Part shown: piece by piece, positions 10,055 to 21,155 of the stretch
Layout: each line of letters opens with the position of its first letter
Numbering within the stretch: position 1 is the stretch's first letter
Assembly (NCBI RefSeq): GCF_019049675.1
Contig: NZ_JAFMOW010000058.1
Coordinates: forward strand, 124,001-188,000
Source: Rahnella bonaserana
GTDB lineage: Bacteria; Pseudomonadota; Gammaproteobacteria; Enterobacterales; Enterobacteriaceae
Reading direction: 5' to 3'
Length of the DNA stretch: 64,000 nt
Notes under the pieces: model-generated
The model's input: only the letters and a program-made list of their open reading frames with translations
Database searches by the model: none
Told to the model about the DNA's origin: nothing
Translations under genes and position numbers: made by a program

Positions 10055-10180
10055 ATGGCGATGTGGAACTTATGGTTCCATGTGAACTCCAAGCAGTACT
10101 TGCTCAGGAATATAATGATGAAAGCTGGCAGTACGATTCTAAGCGCGGAGAAGGTTTTGGGGAGATTTTACCTCGGATGA
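10055..10180 (+). CDS. rseD: RseD-like leader peptide upstream of rpoE
   Basis: A 41-codon ORF starting at the ATG 10055 (MAMWNLWFHV...) whose TGA overlaps the rpoE ATG as ATGA (10177-10180). E. coli has a leader ORF, rseD, translationally coupled to rpoE and repressed by CsrA; position and overlap agree, though I compare by position, not residue by residue. Two internal in-frame ATGs (10115, 10118) lie 5 bases after AGGA and could start a 20-21 residue form on transcripts from the internal sigma-E promoter. Confidence 0.65.
   Translation: MAMWNLWFHVNSKQYLLRNIMMKAGSTILSAEKVLGRFYLG
10065..10092 (+). promoter_or_regulatory. Sigma-E promoter driving rpoE (autoregulation)
   Basis: GGAACTT (10065-10071), a 16-base spacer, then TCCAA (10088-10092), a near-consensus sigma-E promoter. 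Initiation would be near 10098, about 79 bases before the rpoE start. E. coli rpoE also has a proximal autoregulated sigma-E promoter. Confidence 0.82.
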
Positions 10181-10752
10181 GCGAGCAGTTAGCCGATCAA
10201 GTTCTGGTTGAGCGGGTCCAGAAGGGTGATCAAAAATCGTTCAATTTACTGGTTATTCGTTACCAGCATAAGGTAGCGAGCCTTGTATCCCGCTACGTGC
10301 CACAAGGCGATGTGCCTGATGTGGTTCAGGAATCTTTTATCAAAGCGTATCGCGCGCTGGAATCTTTCCGCGGCGACAGTGCTTTTTATACCTGGCTGTA
10401 TCGTATAGCAGTTAACACAGCCAAAAATTATCTGGTCGCTCAGGGGCGTCGTCCGCCATCCAGTGATGTCGATGCGAACGAAGCCGAGAATTTCGAAAGT
10501 GGCGGTGCCCTGAAAGAAATTTCGAACCCTGAGAACTTAATGTTGTCTGAAGAATTACGGCAGATAGTTTTCCGTACTATTGAAGCGCTTCCTGAAGATC
10601 TTCGCATGGCGATCACCTTAAGGGAGTTAGATGGATTGAGCTACGAAGAAATAGCCGCCATCATGGATTGTCCGGTGGGTACGGTAAGATCCCGTATATT
10701 CCGTGCCCGGGAAGCAATTGATAACAAGGTTCAACCGCTCATCCAGCGTTAG
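10177..10752 (+). CDS. rpoE: RNA polymerase sigma-E (RpoE)
   Basis: A 191-residue ECF sigma factor for envelope stress. Region 2 (DVVQESFIKAYRALESF, YTWLYRIAVNTAKNYL) and region 4 (LDGLSYEEIAAIMDCPVGTVRSRIFRAREA in sequence) are nearly identical to E. coli. The frame is open back to 10063, but the family start MSEQL is at 10177, after GGGGAG and overlapping the rseD stop. It heads rpoE-rseA-rseB-rseC. Confidence 0.98.
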   Translation: MSEQLADQVLVERVQKGDQKSFNLLVIRYQHKVASLVSRYVPQGDVPDVVQESFIKAYRALESFRGDSAFYTWLYRIAVNTAKNYLVAQGRRPPSSDVDANEAENFESGGALKEISNPENLMLSEELRQIVFRTIEALPEDLRMAITLRELDGLSYEEIAAIMDCPVGTVRSRIFRAREAIDNKVQPLIQR

Positions 10753-10782
10753 AGATGACGGACACAGGAAGGGTACTTAGGC

Positions 10783-11430
10783 ATGCAGAAAGAAAAGCTT
10801 TCCGCTCTGATGGATGGTGAAGCCATTGATTCTGAACTGTTAAGTTCTTTATCAACAGATTCTAAGCTTCAGCAAGACTGGCAGAGTTATCATTTGATCC
10901 GCGATACCTTACGCGGTGATATTGGGAATGTGGTGCATCTGGATATCGCAGACCGTGTGGCCGCAGCGCTGGCAAACGAGCCGGTTAAACTGGTGCCGGG
11001 TTCTGCAACAGAATCGCAGCCTCAGCCTCATACCTGGCAAAAAATGCCTTTCTGGCAGAAGGTGCGCCCTTGGGCGAGCCAGCTGACTCAGGTTGGTGTG
11101 GCTGCTTGCGTATCGCTGGCCGTGATCGTCGGTGTGCAGCACTATAACCAACCTGACGCATCGGGCGCTTCTCCGGAAACGCCGGCATTTAATACCTTGC
11201 CAATGATGGGTAAAGCCTCTCCGGTCAGCTTCGGCGTGCCAAATGAAGGCAATACCACCAGCGGGCAACAAAATGTGCAGGAGCAACGTAAGCGTATCAA
11301 TGCTATGTTGCAGGATTACGAACTGCAACGCCGCTTGCATTCTGAGCAGCTCCAGCTCGAACCTGTTACTCCACAGCAAGCCGCTGTTCAGGTCCCAGGA
11401 ACTCAGTCTTTAGGAACGCAAACGCAGTAA
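10783..11430 (+). CDS. rseA: RseA, anti-sigma-E factor
   Basis: A 215-residue inner-membrane anti-sigma factor. The N-terminal cytoplasmic domain (MQKEKLSALMDGE, binding sigma-E) occupies about residues 1-90, a single transmembrane helix lies near 100-118, and the rest is periplasmic and contacts RseB. DegS and RseP cleavage of this protein releases sigma-E. Its stop overlaps the rseB start (TAATG). Confidence 0.95.
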   Translation: MQKEKLSALMDGEAIDSELLSSLSTDSKLQQDWQSYHLIRDTLRGDIGNVVHLDIADRVAAALANEPVKLVPGSATESQPQPHTWQKMPFWQKVRPWASQLTQVGVAACVSLAVIVGVQHYNQPDASGASPETPAFNTLPMMGKASPVSFGVPNEGNTTSGQQNVQEQRKRINAMLQDYELQRRLHSEQLQLEPVTPQQAAVQVPGTQSLGTQTQ

Positions 11431-12380
11431 TGAAGCAATTTTGGTTTGCCGCTTGTTTAGTGACGGGCAGCCTGCTTACTCCAAGTATCGCCTCGGCAGA
11501 TCCCACTTCCGAGGCGTTATTACAAGGGATGGGCAAAGCCAGTCAGTCGCTGAATTATGAAATGGGTTTTATCAACATCACGAAGCAAGGGATTGATTCC
11601 TTTCGCTATCGTCATGCTGTTTCTGATCAATCCTCGCTCGCTCAACTGGTACTGATGGATGGTCCGCGCCGTGAAATTGTCCAGCGCGGAAAAGACATCA
11701 GCTACTTCGAGACCGGGCTTCAGCCTTTTACTCTGGATGGCGATCATATTGTTGATTCGCTGCCTTCCATTGTATTCAGCGATTTCTCCCTGCTGTCAAA
11801 ATACTATGATTTCATCGCCGTAGGTCGCGCGCGTGCTGCAGACCGTCTGAGCCAGGTGATCCGCGTGGTTTCGCGTGATGGCACAAGGTTCAGCTATGTT
11901 ATCTGGGTTGATGAGCAGACGAAGTTACCGATGCGTGTCGACTTATTAGACCGGGACGGTGAAACGCTGGAACAGTTCCGGGTCATCAGTTTTTATGATG
12001 GTCAGCAGGTCGTCGACGTTCTTGCTGATCTCGAGAAAGCCAGTTTGCCTCCGGTACTTTCCTTGCCTGCTTCTGAGCAGGTAAAGTTTGGCTGGCAGGT
12101 GAAATGGCTTCCGGCGGGCGTAGCTGAAGTCGCGAGCAGTCGCAGAAACTTGCCAAATATGCCAGTCACGATAGAATCCCGGTTGTACACTGATGGATTG
12201 TTCAGCTTCTCTGTCAATATCAGTGCAACCACAAATGGTCCTTCTGAACAGTTGATCAGACAAGGGCGCAGAACCGTACAAACGGAAGTTCGTAACGGGA
12301 ATGAGATTACTGTCGTCGGTGAATTGCCGCCTTCCACCGCAAAACGTATTGCTGACAGTATTGTTTTCTCTGCAAAATGA
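11430..12380 (+). CDS. rseB: RseB, periplasmic regulator of sigma-E
   Basis: A 316-residue periplasmic protein with an N-terminal signal peptide (cleavage near SIASA-DP). It binds the periplasmic part of RseA, protects it from DegS, and senses lipopolysaccharide intermediates. It has the MucB/RseB two-domain (LolA-like plus C-terminal) arrangement and is overlapped by rseA. Confidence 0.95.
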   Translation: MKQFWFAACLVTGSLLTPSIASADPTSEALLQGMGKASQSLNYEMGFINITKQGIDSFRYRHAVSDQSSLAQLVLMDGPRREIVQRGKDISYFETGLQPFTLDGDHIVDSLPSIVFSDFSLLSKYYDFIAVGRARAADRLSQVIRVVSRDGTRFSYVIWVDEQTKLPMRVDLLDRDGETLEQFRVISFYDGQQVVDVLADLEKASLPPVLSLPASEQVKFGWQVKWLPAGVAEVASSRRNLPNMPVTIESRLYTDGLFSFSVNISATTNGPSEQLIRQGRRTVQTEVRNGNEITVVGELPPSTAKRIADSIVFSAK

Positions 12381-12409
12381 GTTTTGGCTAAAAAAATCCG
12401 GGTGATTTT

Positions 12410-12886
12410 ATGATGAAAGAATGGGCCACTGTGGTGTCGTGGCAAAACGGTATTGCATCACTGCGCTGTGAAACGCAGTCGGGTTGCAGTAGCTGCCATT
12501 CACGTTCAGGTTGTGGTGCCCGGGTGCTGAATGAACTTGGACCACAGACTGGCCACAATCTTCAGGTCAGCTTTGCTGAGCCGCTGGAGCCGGGTCAAAA
12601 AGTTGAACTGGGAATACCTGAGGGCAGTTTGTTGCGTTCTGCATTTCTGGTCTATATGACACCGCTTTTTGGGGTGATTGCCGGAGGCGGAATACTGCAG
12701 GCTCTGTTTAAAGCAGACATGTACGCAGTGATCGGTGCCGTGCTGGGTGGCGGATTGGGCTTTATCATTGCCAAAGCACTGGCCGCAAAAGTCGACGGAA
12801 AATCCGGTTATCAGCCGGTGGTTTTGCAAGTGGGATTACCTCCCAATGCATTTCGTTATTCAGCTGATAACGAGCTTCCTTTGTAA
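12410..12886 (+). CDS. rseC: RseC, SoxR-reducing/electron-transfer accessory membrane protein
   Basis: A 158-residue inner-membrane protein with an N-terminal Cys cluster (CSSCHSRSGCG) and two hydrophobic segments around residues 78-120. In E. coli it is linked to the Rsx system that keeps SoxR reduced. It starts at MMKEWATVVSW, aligning with E. coli MIKEWATVVSW. Last gene of the rpoE operon, followed by a terminator. Confidence 0.93.
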   Translation: MMKEWATVVSWQNGIASLRCETQSGCSSCHSRSGCGARVLNELGPQTGHNLQVSFAEPLEPGQKVELGIPEGSLLRSAFLVYMTPLFGVIAGGGILQALFKADMYAVIGAVLGGGLGFIIAKALAAKVDGKSGYQPVVLQVGLPPNAFRYSADNELPL

Positions 12887-12929
12887 TATCTGCTTTCGTC
12901 ACACATCAGATTGATGCAAAAGCGAATTG

Positions 12930-12966
12930 AATGCCACTGACTCAGCCGGGTCAGTGGCATTTTTAA
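12930..12966. terminator. Terminator at the end of rpoE-rseABC
   Basis: ATGCCACTGA (12931-12940) pairs exactly with TCAGTGGCAT (12951-12960), followed by a T-run. The converging gene's stop codon lies in the T-run. Confidence 0.85.
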
Positions 12967-13781
12967 TTTCTGACCGGTATCCGGTTTTGAATCATATGCT
13001 CAATCAGGGCGATGAAAAGATCGGCACTTGAGAGTGAAGTATAGGCAACGGAGAACAAAATCCGGCCATGTTTATCGAGCAATCTGATTAATGGGCTGTT
13101 ACTCCCCCCGCTGATAAACTGAATGTCTTCTACCGGTATTGTTTTCCCTTCATCGGTGGTCAGCATCAGGGCACTCAATCGGATCCTTTTCTCGTTCATT
13201 GTCAGAAGGTTAGAGCCGATAAACCGTTTCAGTCCGCAGTGCGAATTTACCATGCAGGTAAAAAGAATGTCTCCGCCCTGTGCCAGGGTATTTAATGCCC
13301 AGGGACCACGAAACATCAGTTGCTCATTTTTAATAACATCAATCAGGCGTTCTGAATTAGCAATGTTCGGCGTAATCCGGTGCCATGTTTTGCTATTCTC
13401 CTCACGGAACATCATCGTATTTAAAATACGACGAGTATATTTACCCGTTCTGAAACGGTATATATCCGAGATCCTGTCGAACGGAATAAACCGGTTCTTT
13501 TTATCGAGCTGGCTTATAACCAAAATACCATTTTCATGAAGCTGATAGACCTGGTTCGGTCGAATCAAACGCCTCAATAAAATAAGTACGACACCGAGCG
13601 CGATACTCAGCAGGGCAGATACCACCACACTGTGCAGCCCGTCAGCGGTATGGCCGAAGGCGAGGAAGAAAGCGATTTGCACGGCACCGCCGACCAGTAA
13701 AAGCACTGACAGGACCAGAGTGATCCAAGAGTTGGCTTTGGCAAAGCCATGCTGACTGAGCAGCCGCCCTTCATTGATCAT
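12963..13781 (-). CDS. Membrane protein with PH-like (DUF6585-type) segments, function unknown
   Basis: A 272-residue protein with two N-terminal hydrophobic helices (about residues 18-40 and 49-68). Two soluble stretches follow the pattern 'output strand, acidic Asp-Ile, basic strand' (YQLHENGILV...IPFDRISDIYRF and ...IPVEDIQFISGG...LLDKHGRILFSV), ending in SADLFIALIEHM. This resembles DUF6585/bacterial PH-like proteins; the assignment is by pattern and moderate at best. It is absent at this position in E. coli, where rseC is followed directly by lepA. The start at 13781 follows AAGG. Confidence 0.6.
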   Translation of the reverse strand: MINEGRLLSQHGFAKANSWITLVLSVLLLVGGAVQIAFFLAFGHTADGLHSVVVSALLSIALGVVLILLRRLIRPNQVYQLHENGILVISQLDKKNRFIPFDRISDIYRFRTGKYTRRILNTMMFREENSKTWHRITPNIANSERLIDVIKNEQLMFRGPWALNTLAQGGDILFTCMVNSHCGLKRFIGSNLLTMNEKRIRLSALMLTTDEGKTIPVEDIQFISGGSNSPLIRLLDKHGRILFSVAYTSLSSADLFIALIEHMIQNRIPVRN

Positions 13782-14201
13782 ATTGATAACCTTGTGACCG
13801 GATTGAATTAAAATAAAAAATGAATAAGGAAGAATGAGAATTAAAACTTTGTGGACTGAAATAATGTATTTTCTTTTATAACAATATATTAGGTTCTGGA
13901 GGGCAAATTTGTATATGGGGATTTTCCTAAAACCAGCCTGTACCAGAAAACAAAGAGAAAATGTCAGAAAAAGGGAAAGGCGAGGGGGAAAGATCAGTGC
14001 GGAAATGAAAACAAATGAAAATGTGGGGATTTACTTCAGAAAAAGCACGCATAATCTGGAGTTAGGATGTACCGAGACTAGGTTTTCACGGTGCTGGCAT
14101 GTAGAATGCTGCGACTTAGGCGAAAGACAGCCAACCTACAAACCGTCGCTGTATGTTCATGGCGAATGATTCAGAAATACCAAGGTAGAAAAACTTTTAT
14201 A
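13782..14201. other. Gene-free region upstream of lepA
   Basis: A 420-base spacer holding the divergent start regions of the membrane-protein gene and lepA. Bases 13930-14040 are strikingly purine-rich on the plus strand. A TAGAAT hexamer near 14101 is a possible lepA -10, with only a poor -35. I see no convincing gene. Confidence 0.5.
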
Positions 14202-16001
14202 ATGAAGCATATACGAAATTTCTCCATTATTGCCCACATTGACCACGGTAAGTCGACGCTGTCAGACCGTATTATTCAAATTTGCGGCGGCTTGTCCGAT
14301 CGTGAAATGGAAGCGCAGGTTCTCGATTCTATGGATCTTGAGCGTGAGCGCGGTATCACCATCAAAGCGCAGAGCGTGACGCTCGATTACAAAGCGAAAG
14401 ATGGGCAGGTTTACCACCTGAACTTTATCGATACCCCCGGACATGTCGACTTCTCCTACGAAGTTTCCCGCTCACTGGCCGCCTGTGAAGGCGCATTGCT
14501 GGTTGTGGATGCGGGGCAGGGCGTAGAAGCGCAGACGCTGGCGAACTGCTACACCGCGATGGAAATGGATCTGGAAGTAGTTCCGGTTCTGAACAAAATC
14601 GATTTGCCTGCCGCTGATCCTGATCGCGCAGCACAAGAAATCGAAGACATCGTGGGCATTGATGCCACGGATGCTGTCCGTTGTTCAGCAAAAACCGGTG
14701 TGGGTGTGCCTGAAGTTCTGGAGCGTCTGGTGCGTGATGTTCCGCCACCGGAAGGTGATCCCGATGCGCCATTGCAGGCCTTGATCATCGACTCCTGGTT
14801 CGACAACTATCTTGGCGTGGTTTCTCTGGTTCGTATCAAAAACGGCACCATGAGAAAGGGCGACAAAATCAAAGTAATGAGTACCGGACAGGTGTATAAC
14901 GCCGATCGTCTGGGTATCTTCACGCCTAAACGTGTTGATAAAGACATTTTAAACTGCGGCGAAGTAGGCTGGCTGGTATGTGCTATCAAAGACATCCTCG
15001 GCGCACCCGTGGGCGATACCCTGACACTGGCACGTCAGCCAGCAGAAAAGGCTTTGCCTGGTTTCAAAAAAGTGAAACCTCAGGTATATGCCGGTCTTTT
15101 CCCTGTCAGTTCCGATGACTATGAAAACTTCCGTGATGCGTTAGGCAAACTGAGCCTCAACGATGCTTCCTTGTTCTATGAACCGGAAAGCTCCACCGCG
15201 CTGGGCTTTGGTTTCCGCTGTGGCTTCCTCGGTCTGTTGCACATGGAAATCATTCAGGAACGTCTGGAGCGTGAATACGATCTGGATTTGATCACCACGG
15301 CACCGACCGTTGTGTACGAAGTTCTGACCACCGGCAACGAAACCATTTATGTCGACAGCCCGTCTAAACTTCCGGCGCTGAATAACATTCTGGAATTGCG
15401 CGAGCCAATCGCTGAGTGTCACATGCTGATGCCACAGGAATACCTGGGCAGCGTGATCACCCTGTGTATTGAGAAACGTGGTGTGCAGACCAATATGGTC
15501 TATCACGGCAATCAGGTTGCGCTGACGTATGAAATCCCGATGGCTGAAGTGGTGCTCGATTTCTTCGACCGTCTGAAGTCAACGTCGCGTGGCTATGCGT
15601 CCCTCGATTACAATTTCAAACGTTTTCAGGCTTCTGACATGGTACGTGTTGATGTTCTAATCAACGGCGACCGTGTGGATGCACTGGCGCTGATTACTCA
15701 CCGTGGCAATTCACAGTTCCGTGGACGCCAGTTGGTTGAGAAGATGCAGGAACTGATCCCGCGTCAGCAGTTCGACATTGCTATTCAGGCGGCAATTGGT
15801 GCTCACATCATTGCCCGTTCCACCGTGAAGCAATTACGTAAAAACGTTCTCGCCAAATGTTATGGCGGTGACGTCAGCCGTAAGAAGAAACTTCTGCAGA
15901 AGCAGAAAGACGGTAAGAAACGCATGAAACAAGTGGGTAACGTTGAGTTACCACAGGAAGCGTTCCTGGCCATTCTTCACGTGGGTAAAGAAAGCAAATA
16001 A
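14202..16001 (+). CDS. lepA: LepA / elongation factor 4 (EF4)
   Basis: A 599-residue ribosome-associated GTPase acting in initiation and back-translocation. G1 is [10 protein letters not shown]3 DTPGHVDF, G4 NKID; the C-terminal LepA domain ends in [12 protein letters not shown]. It matches E. coli LepA end to end from the ATG at 14202. The frame is open further upstream without homology. It forms an operon with lepB 27 bases downstream. Confidence 0.98.
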   Translation: MKHIRNFSIIAHIDHGKSTLSDRIIQICGGLSDREMEAQVLDSMDLERERGITIKAQSVTLDYKAKDGQVYHLNFIDTPGHVDFSYEVSRSLAACEGALLVVDAGQGVEAQTLANCYTAMEMDLEVVPVLNKIDLPAADPDRAAQEIEDIVGIDATDAVRCSAKTGVGVPEVLERLVRDVPPPEGDPDAPLQALIIDSWFDNYLGVVSLVRIKNGTMRKGDKIKVMSTGQVYNADRLGIFTPKRVDKDILNCGEVGWLVCAIKDILGAPVGDTLTLARQPAEKALPGFKKVKPQVYAGLFPVSSDDYENFRDALGKLSLNDASLFYEPESSTALGFGFRCGFLGLLHMEIIQERLEREYDLDLITTAPTVVYEVLTTGNETIYVDSPSKLPALNNILELREPIAECHMLMPQEYLGSVITLCIEKRGVQTNMVYHGNQVALTYEIPMAEVVLDFFDRLKSTSRGYASLDYNFKRFQASDMVRVDVLINGDRVDALALITHRGNSQFRGRQLVEKMQELIPRQQFDIAIQAAIGAHIIARSTVKQLRKNVLAKCYGGDVSRKKKLLQKQKDGKKRMKQVGNVELPQEAFLAILHVGKESK

Positions 16002-16028
16002 ATCCTCATTGAGTTGTAGGGAGTATGC

Positions 16029-17006
16029 ATGGCTAACATGTTTGCCCTGATCCTGGCGGTTGCAACGCTGGTTTCAGGGATTATCTGGTGCCTTGATCGT
16101 TTTAAGCTGGCACCTGCACGCCGGGCTAAAATTGCGAAAATTAAGGCTGAAACGGGCGGGGCGGTTGATGATACAACGCTGAGCAAAGTCGCGAAGCAGC
16201 CAGGCTGGGTGGAAACCTGTGCGTCTGTATTCCCGGTATTGTTAGTGGTGTTTGTGGTGCGTTCATTTATTTATGAACCGTTCCAGATCCCATCCGGCTC
16301 AATGATGCCAACGTTGCTTATTGGCGATTTCATTGTGGTTGAGAAATATGCCTATGGTCTGAAGGATCCTATTACCCAGACTAAGCTTATCCCGACCGGT
16401 GAACCAAAACGCGGCGATGTGGTGGTATTTAAATACCCGCTCAATCCAAGCGTGGACTATATCAAACGTCTGGTCGGTTTGCCGGGCGACCGCGTGACGT
16501 ACGATCCGTTCAGCAAGCAGGTGACAGTTCAGCCAGCCTGCGAAAGCGGCAAAAATTGTAACACGGCTCTGGCGGTGACTTATGACACCGGCGTTGCCAG
16601 CGATTTTGTGCAGACATTTGGTCAGTCTTCTGGTGGCGAAGCCAGCAGTGGTTTCTTTGAGACGCCACCGACAGGTAATGTTCCGCAGGACGGTGTTCGT
16701 CTGGTTCAGCGCAACGAAACGCTCGGCAATGTGACGCATCGTATTCTGACTGTGCCGGGTGCGCGTGACCAACTGGGTGCGTATTATCAGCAACCGGGTC
16801 AGCCGCTGGGGACATGGGTCGTTCCTGCTGGTCATTATTTCATGATGGGCGATAACCGTGATAACAGCGCTGACAGCCGTTATTGGGGTTTTGTACCTGA
16901 AAAGAATTTAGTGGGTAAAGCGTCTGCAATTTGGATGAGCTTTAAAAAACAGGAAGGTGAATGGCCTACCGGTGTTCGTTTAAGCCGTATCGGTGGAATT
17001 CATTAA
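16029..17006 (+). CDS. lepB: Signal peptidase I
   Basis: A 325-residue inner-membrane serine peptidase that removes Sec and Tat signal peptides. Two N-terminal transmembrane helices (about 3-21 and 64-80) come before the catalytic Ser91 in IPSGSMMPTL and the general base Lys146 in DYIKRLVGLPGD; box E GDNRDNSADSR is present. Cotranscribed with lepA. Confidence 0.97.
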   Translation: MANMFALILAVATLVSGIIWCLDRFKLAPARRAKIAKIKAETGGAVDDTTLSKVAKQPGWVETCASVFPVLLVVFVVRSFIYEPFQIPSGSMMPTLLIGDFIVVEKYAYGLKDPITQTKLIPTGEPKRGDVVVFKYPLNPSVDYIKRLVGLPGDRVTYDPFSKQVTVQPACESGKNCNTALAVTYDTGVASDFVQTFGQSSGGEASSGFFETPPTGNVPQDGVRLVQRNETLGNVTHRILTVPGARDQLGAYYQQPGQPLGTWVVPAGHYFMMGDNRDNSADSRYWGFVPEKNLVGKASAIWMSFKKQEGEWPTGVRLSRIGGIH

Positions 17007-17076
17007 TTAATGGTGCCCGTTAGCGCAGCATTATATTTCCACTCGTTGTAGAATATCCTTTCGGGCGATAAAAGTT

Positions 17077-17122
17077 GGCTCCCCTGATTTTACGTTTTTA
17101 TTTAAAACGAACAGGAGGAGCC
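17077..17122 (+). promoter_or_regulatory. Stem-loop in the rnc leader (likely RNase III autoregulation site)
   Basis: GGCTCC/CCTG (17077-17086) pairs with CAGG/GGAGCC (17112-17122) with one bulged A, capped by an AT-rich loop. E. coli rnc is autoregulated by RNase III cleavage of a stem-loop in the same leader. The lepB-rnc gap also has a TAGAAT hexamer near 17049 that could be the rnc -10. Confidence 0.6.
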
Positions 17123-17213
17123 ACTGCAAACGAAACAGCTTTGGATTGGCTTAGGGCGAAGCAGGCCTGTTCCGTATGCTGAAGTTTTTGACGCATTCTT
17201 GATCTATTGGTAA

Positions 17214-18799
<1,586 letters not shown>

Positions 18800-18810
18800 G
18801 GTCCGCGCCT

Positions 18811-19548
18811 ATGGAAGGCTGGCAACGCGCATTTGTTTTGCATGGGCGACCTTACAGTGAAACCAGTCTCATGCTGGATTTATTCACTGAGGGACAAGGG
18901 CGGGTACGCATACTGGCTAAAGGTGCGCGTGGCCGCCGGTCCAATCTAAAAGGCTGCTTGCAGCCTTTTACGCCTCTGCTGGTTCGCTGGAGCGGGCGGG
19001 GAGAAGTCAAAACCCTGCGCAATGCCGAGCCGGTTTCACTGGCACTTCCCCTTTCCGGTCTGATGCTTTACAGCGGCCTGTACGTCAACGAGCTTGTTTC
19101 CCGCGTGCTTGAGCAGGAAGCGAATTACTCTTCGTTATTCTTCGACTATCTTAATTGTCTGCAAAATCTTGCCAGCGCCAGCGGTTCACCTGAGTACGCT
19201 TTGCGTCAGTTCGAACTCTCACTGTTACACCATCTGGGCTACGGCGTCGATTTCCTGCATTGCGCGGGCAGTGGGGAAGAAGTTAGCGACACCATGACCT
19301 ACCGCTATCGTGAAGAAAAAGGCTTCATCGCCAGTCTGGTGATTGATAATTCCAGCTTCACCGGGCGTGATTTGAAAGCGCTGGCCAGCCGTGATTTCCC
19401 GGATGCTTCCACTCTGCGCGCTGCAAAACGTTTTACCCGCATGGCACTGAAACCCTATCTTGGCGGCAAGCCCCTGAAAAGTCGTGAGCTGTTCCGCCAG
19501 TTTCAGGTCAAAAAGCCTGTTTCACTTTCTGACAATTCTTCCAGCTAA
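18811..19548 (+). CDS. recO: RecO, recombination mediator
   Basis: A 245-residue protein of the RecFOR pathway that loads RecA on SSB-coated gaps. It has an N-terminal OB fold ([20 protein letters not shown]) followed by a helical domain. Third gene of rnc-era-recO. Confidence 0.95.
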   Translation: MEGWQRAFVLHGRPYSETSLMLDLFTEGQGRVRILAKGARGRRSNLKGCLQPFTPLLVRWSGRGEVKTLRNAEPVSLALPLSGLMLYSGLYVNELVSRVLEQEANYSSLFFDYLNCLQNLASASGSPEYALRQFELSLLHHLGYGVDFLHCAGSGEEVSDTMTYRYREEKGFIASLVIDNSSFTGRDLKALASRDFPDASTLRAAKRFTRMALKPYLGGKPLKSRELFRQFQVKKPVSLSDNSSS

Positions 19549-19652
19549 TTCGGATTCCGGGCTACACGTCGTCACTCTCAAGGGTGTAAACTGCAGAAAT
19601 TAGCTTTTCTGATCCACTCATAAATCAATTCATTCTCAAATCTGGAGCTGTT

Positions 19653-20384
19653 ATGGCTGAGTTGCTGTTGGGCGTTAACATTGATCACATCGCGACACTG
19701 CGTAATGCACGCGGTACGGCTTACCCTGATCCGGTTCAGGCGGCATTCATCGCTGAACAGGCTGGTGCTGATGGGATCACCGTCCACCTGCGCGAAGATC
19801 GCCGTCATATTACCGACCGCGACGTGCGCCTTCTGCGTCAGACAATCCAAACCCGCATGAATCTCGAAATGGCAGTCACCGATGAAATGGTCGGTATTGC
19901 CTGCGAAGTTCTGCCGCATTTCTGCTGCCTGGTGCCGGAAAAACGCGAGGAAGTCACTACCGAAGGCGGTCTGGATGTCGCCGGTCAGATAGATAAAATG
20001 ACCGTAGCGGTTTCCCGTTTGAGCGAAGCCGGCATTTTGGTTTCCCTGTTCATCGACCCGGATCTGCGCCAGATTGACGCTGCGGTCGCGGTCGGGGCAC
20101 CTTACATCGAAATTCATACCGGGGCGTATGCGGAAGCGAAAACTGATCTTGAACGTCTGGCTGAGCTGGAACGCATCAAGCAAGGGGCGGCTTACGCAGC
20201 AGGCAAAGGTTTGAAAGTGAACGCCGGTCACGGGCTGACTTACCATAATGTTCAGCCGATCGCTGCACTGCCGGAAATGCATGAGCTGAACATCGGCCAC
20301 GCCATTATCGGTCAGGCGGTTATCGACGGCTTATCCGGTGCAGTGCGTGAAATGAAAAATCTGATGAGAGAAGCCCGCCGGTAA
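19653..20384 (+). CDS. pdxJ: Pyridoxine 5'-phosphate synthase
   Basis: A 243-residue TIM-barrel enzyme joining 1-deoxyxylulose 5-phosphate and 3-amino-1-hydroxyacetone phosphate, the last ring-forming step of vitamin B6 synthesis. It begins [17 protein letters not shown] and has HLREDRRHI and [10 protein letters not shown]. The stop overlaps the acpS start (TAATG), indicating coupling. Confidence 0.97.
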   Translation: MAELLLGVNIDHIATLRNARGTAYPDPVQAAFIAEQAGADGITVHLREDRRHITDRDVRLLRQTIQTRMNLEMAVTDEMVGIACEVLPHFCCLVPEKREEVTTEGGLDVAGQIDKMTVAVSRLSEAGILVSLFIDPDLRQIDAAVAVGAPYIEIHTGAYAEAKTDLERLAELERIKQGAAYAAGKGLKVNAGHGLTYHNVQPIAALPEMHELNIGHAIIGQAVIDGLSGAVREMKNLMREARR

Positions 20385-20764
20385 TGAGCATTTTAGGTTT
20401 AGGTACGGACATTGTTGAGATTTCCCGTATCGAAGCAGTGATTGAACGTAGCGGCGACCGGCTGGCGAGGCGTATTTTATGCGCCAATGAATGGGCTGTT
20501 TATCAGCAACATCAGCAGCCGGTTCGTTTTCTGGCAAAGCGGTTTGCCGTTAAGGAAGCCGCGGCAAAAGCGCTGGGAACCGGCATTCGCAACGGTCTGG
20601 CGTTTGAGCAGTTTGAAGTGGTCAATGATGTGCTGGGCAAGCCGGGGCTGGTTTTTCATGCCCGCGCGGCAGAGATGGCAGCGGAAATGGGCGTGAAGTC
20701 GGTACATGTTACATTGGCCGATGAGCGCCGTTATGCCTGCGCCACAGTCATCATCGAAAATTAA
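20384..20764 (+). CDS. acpS: Holo-[acyl-carrier-protein] synthase
   Basis: A 126-residue enzyme that transfers 4'-phosphopantetheine to [12 protein letters not shown] carries the metal-binding Asp9, and [13 protein letters not shown] the second metal ligand Glu. Translationally coupled to pdxJ, as in E. coli. Confidence 0.97.
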   Translation: MSILGLGTDIVEISRIEAVIERSGDRLARRILCANEWAVYQQHQQPVRFLAKRFAVKEAAAKALGTGIRNGLAFEQFEVVNDVLGKPGLVFHARAAEMAAEMGVKSVHVTLADERRYACATVIIEN

Positions 20765-20798
20765 TACTACTTATTTTTGGCATTGCATCACGGCGTGA

Positions 20799-21053
20799 TT
20801 ACAGCGTGTGATGCAAGACCACAAACTTATCCCAAAGCTGTTCGTTGGTTTCGGTGTGTTGCGGATTGATGATGATGGTATTGTCGATCGGACAGACGCT
20901 CTGACAGGTCGGTTTGTCATAATGCCCGACACATTCCGTGCAACGATCGCTGTCAATTTCGTAAATATCATTGCCCATCGAGATCGCCTGATTCGGGCAC
21001 TCCGGTTCGCACATATCGCAATTAATGCATTTGTGTGTGATCAGCAGGGCCAT
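20799..21053 (-). CDS. yfhL: YfhL, 2[4Fe-4S] ferredoxin (Fdx-type)
   Basis: An 84-residue ferredoxin of the Allochromatium type. It has CINCDMCEPECP for one cluster and CTECVGHYDKPTCQSVCP, with the insertion typical of this family, for the other, plus a C-terminal extension. The physiological partner is unknown. It converges on acpS. Confidence 0.93.
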   Translation of the reverse strand: MALLITHKCINCDMCEPECPNQAISMGNDIYEIDSDRCTECVGHYDKPTCQSVCPIDNTIIINPQHTETNEQLWDKFVVLHHTL

Positions 21054-21155
21054 GGCGTTTTCTCGTATCGTTCAGTCATCAGGGCGCGCAGTATAGCAGA
21101 ATTGCGCTGGCACAGGATCCACGTCAGTGCCTTTCCGCTCCTCAAATGATCCTGA

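Noticed and set aside
10063-10176. N-terminal extension of RpoE in the same frame
   Set aside because: The region holds the sigma-E promoter and the rseD leader in another frame; RpoE homologues begin at MSEQL (10177).
13909-14169. 86-codon ORF upstream of lepA
   Set aside because: No ribosome-binding site, low-complexity basic composition from the purine-rich stretch, no recognisable domain.
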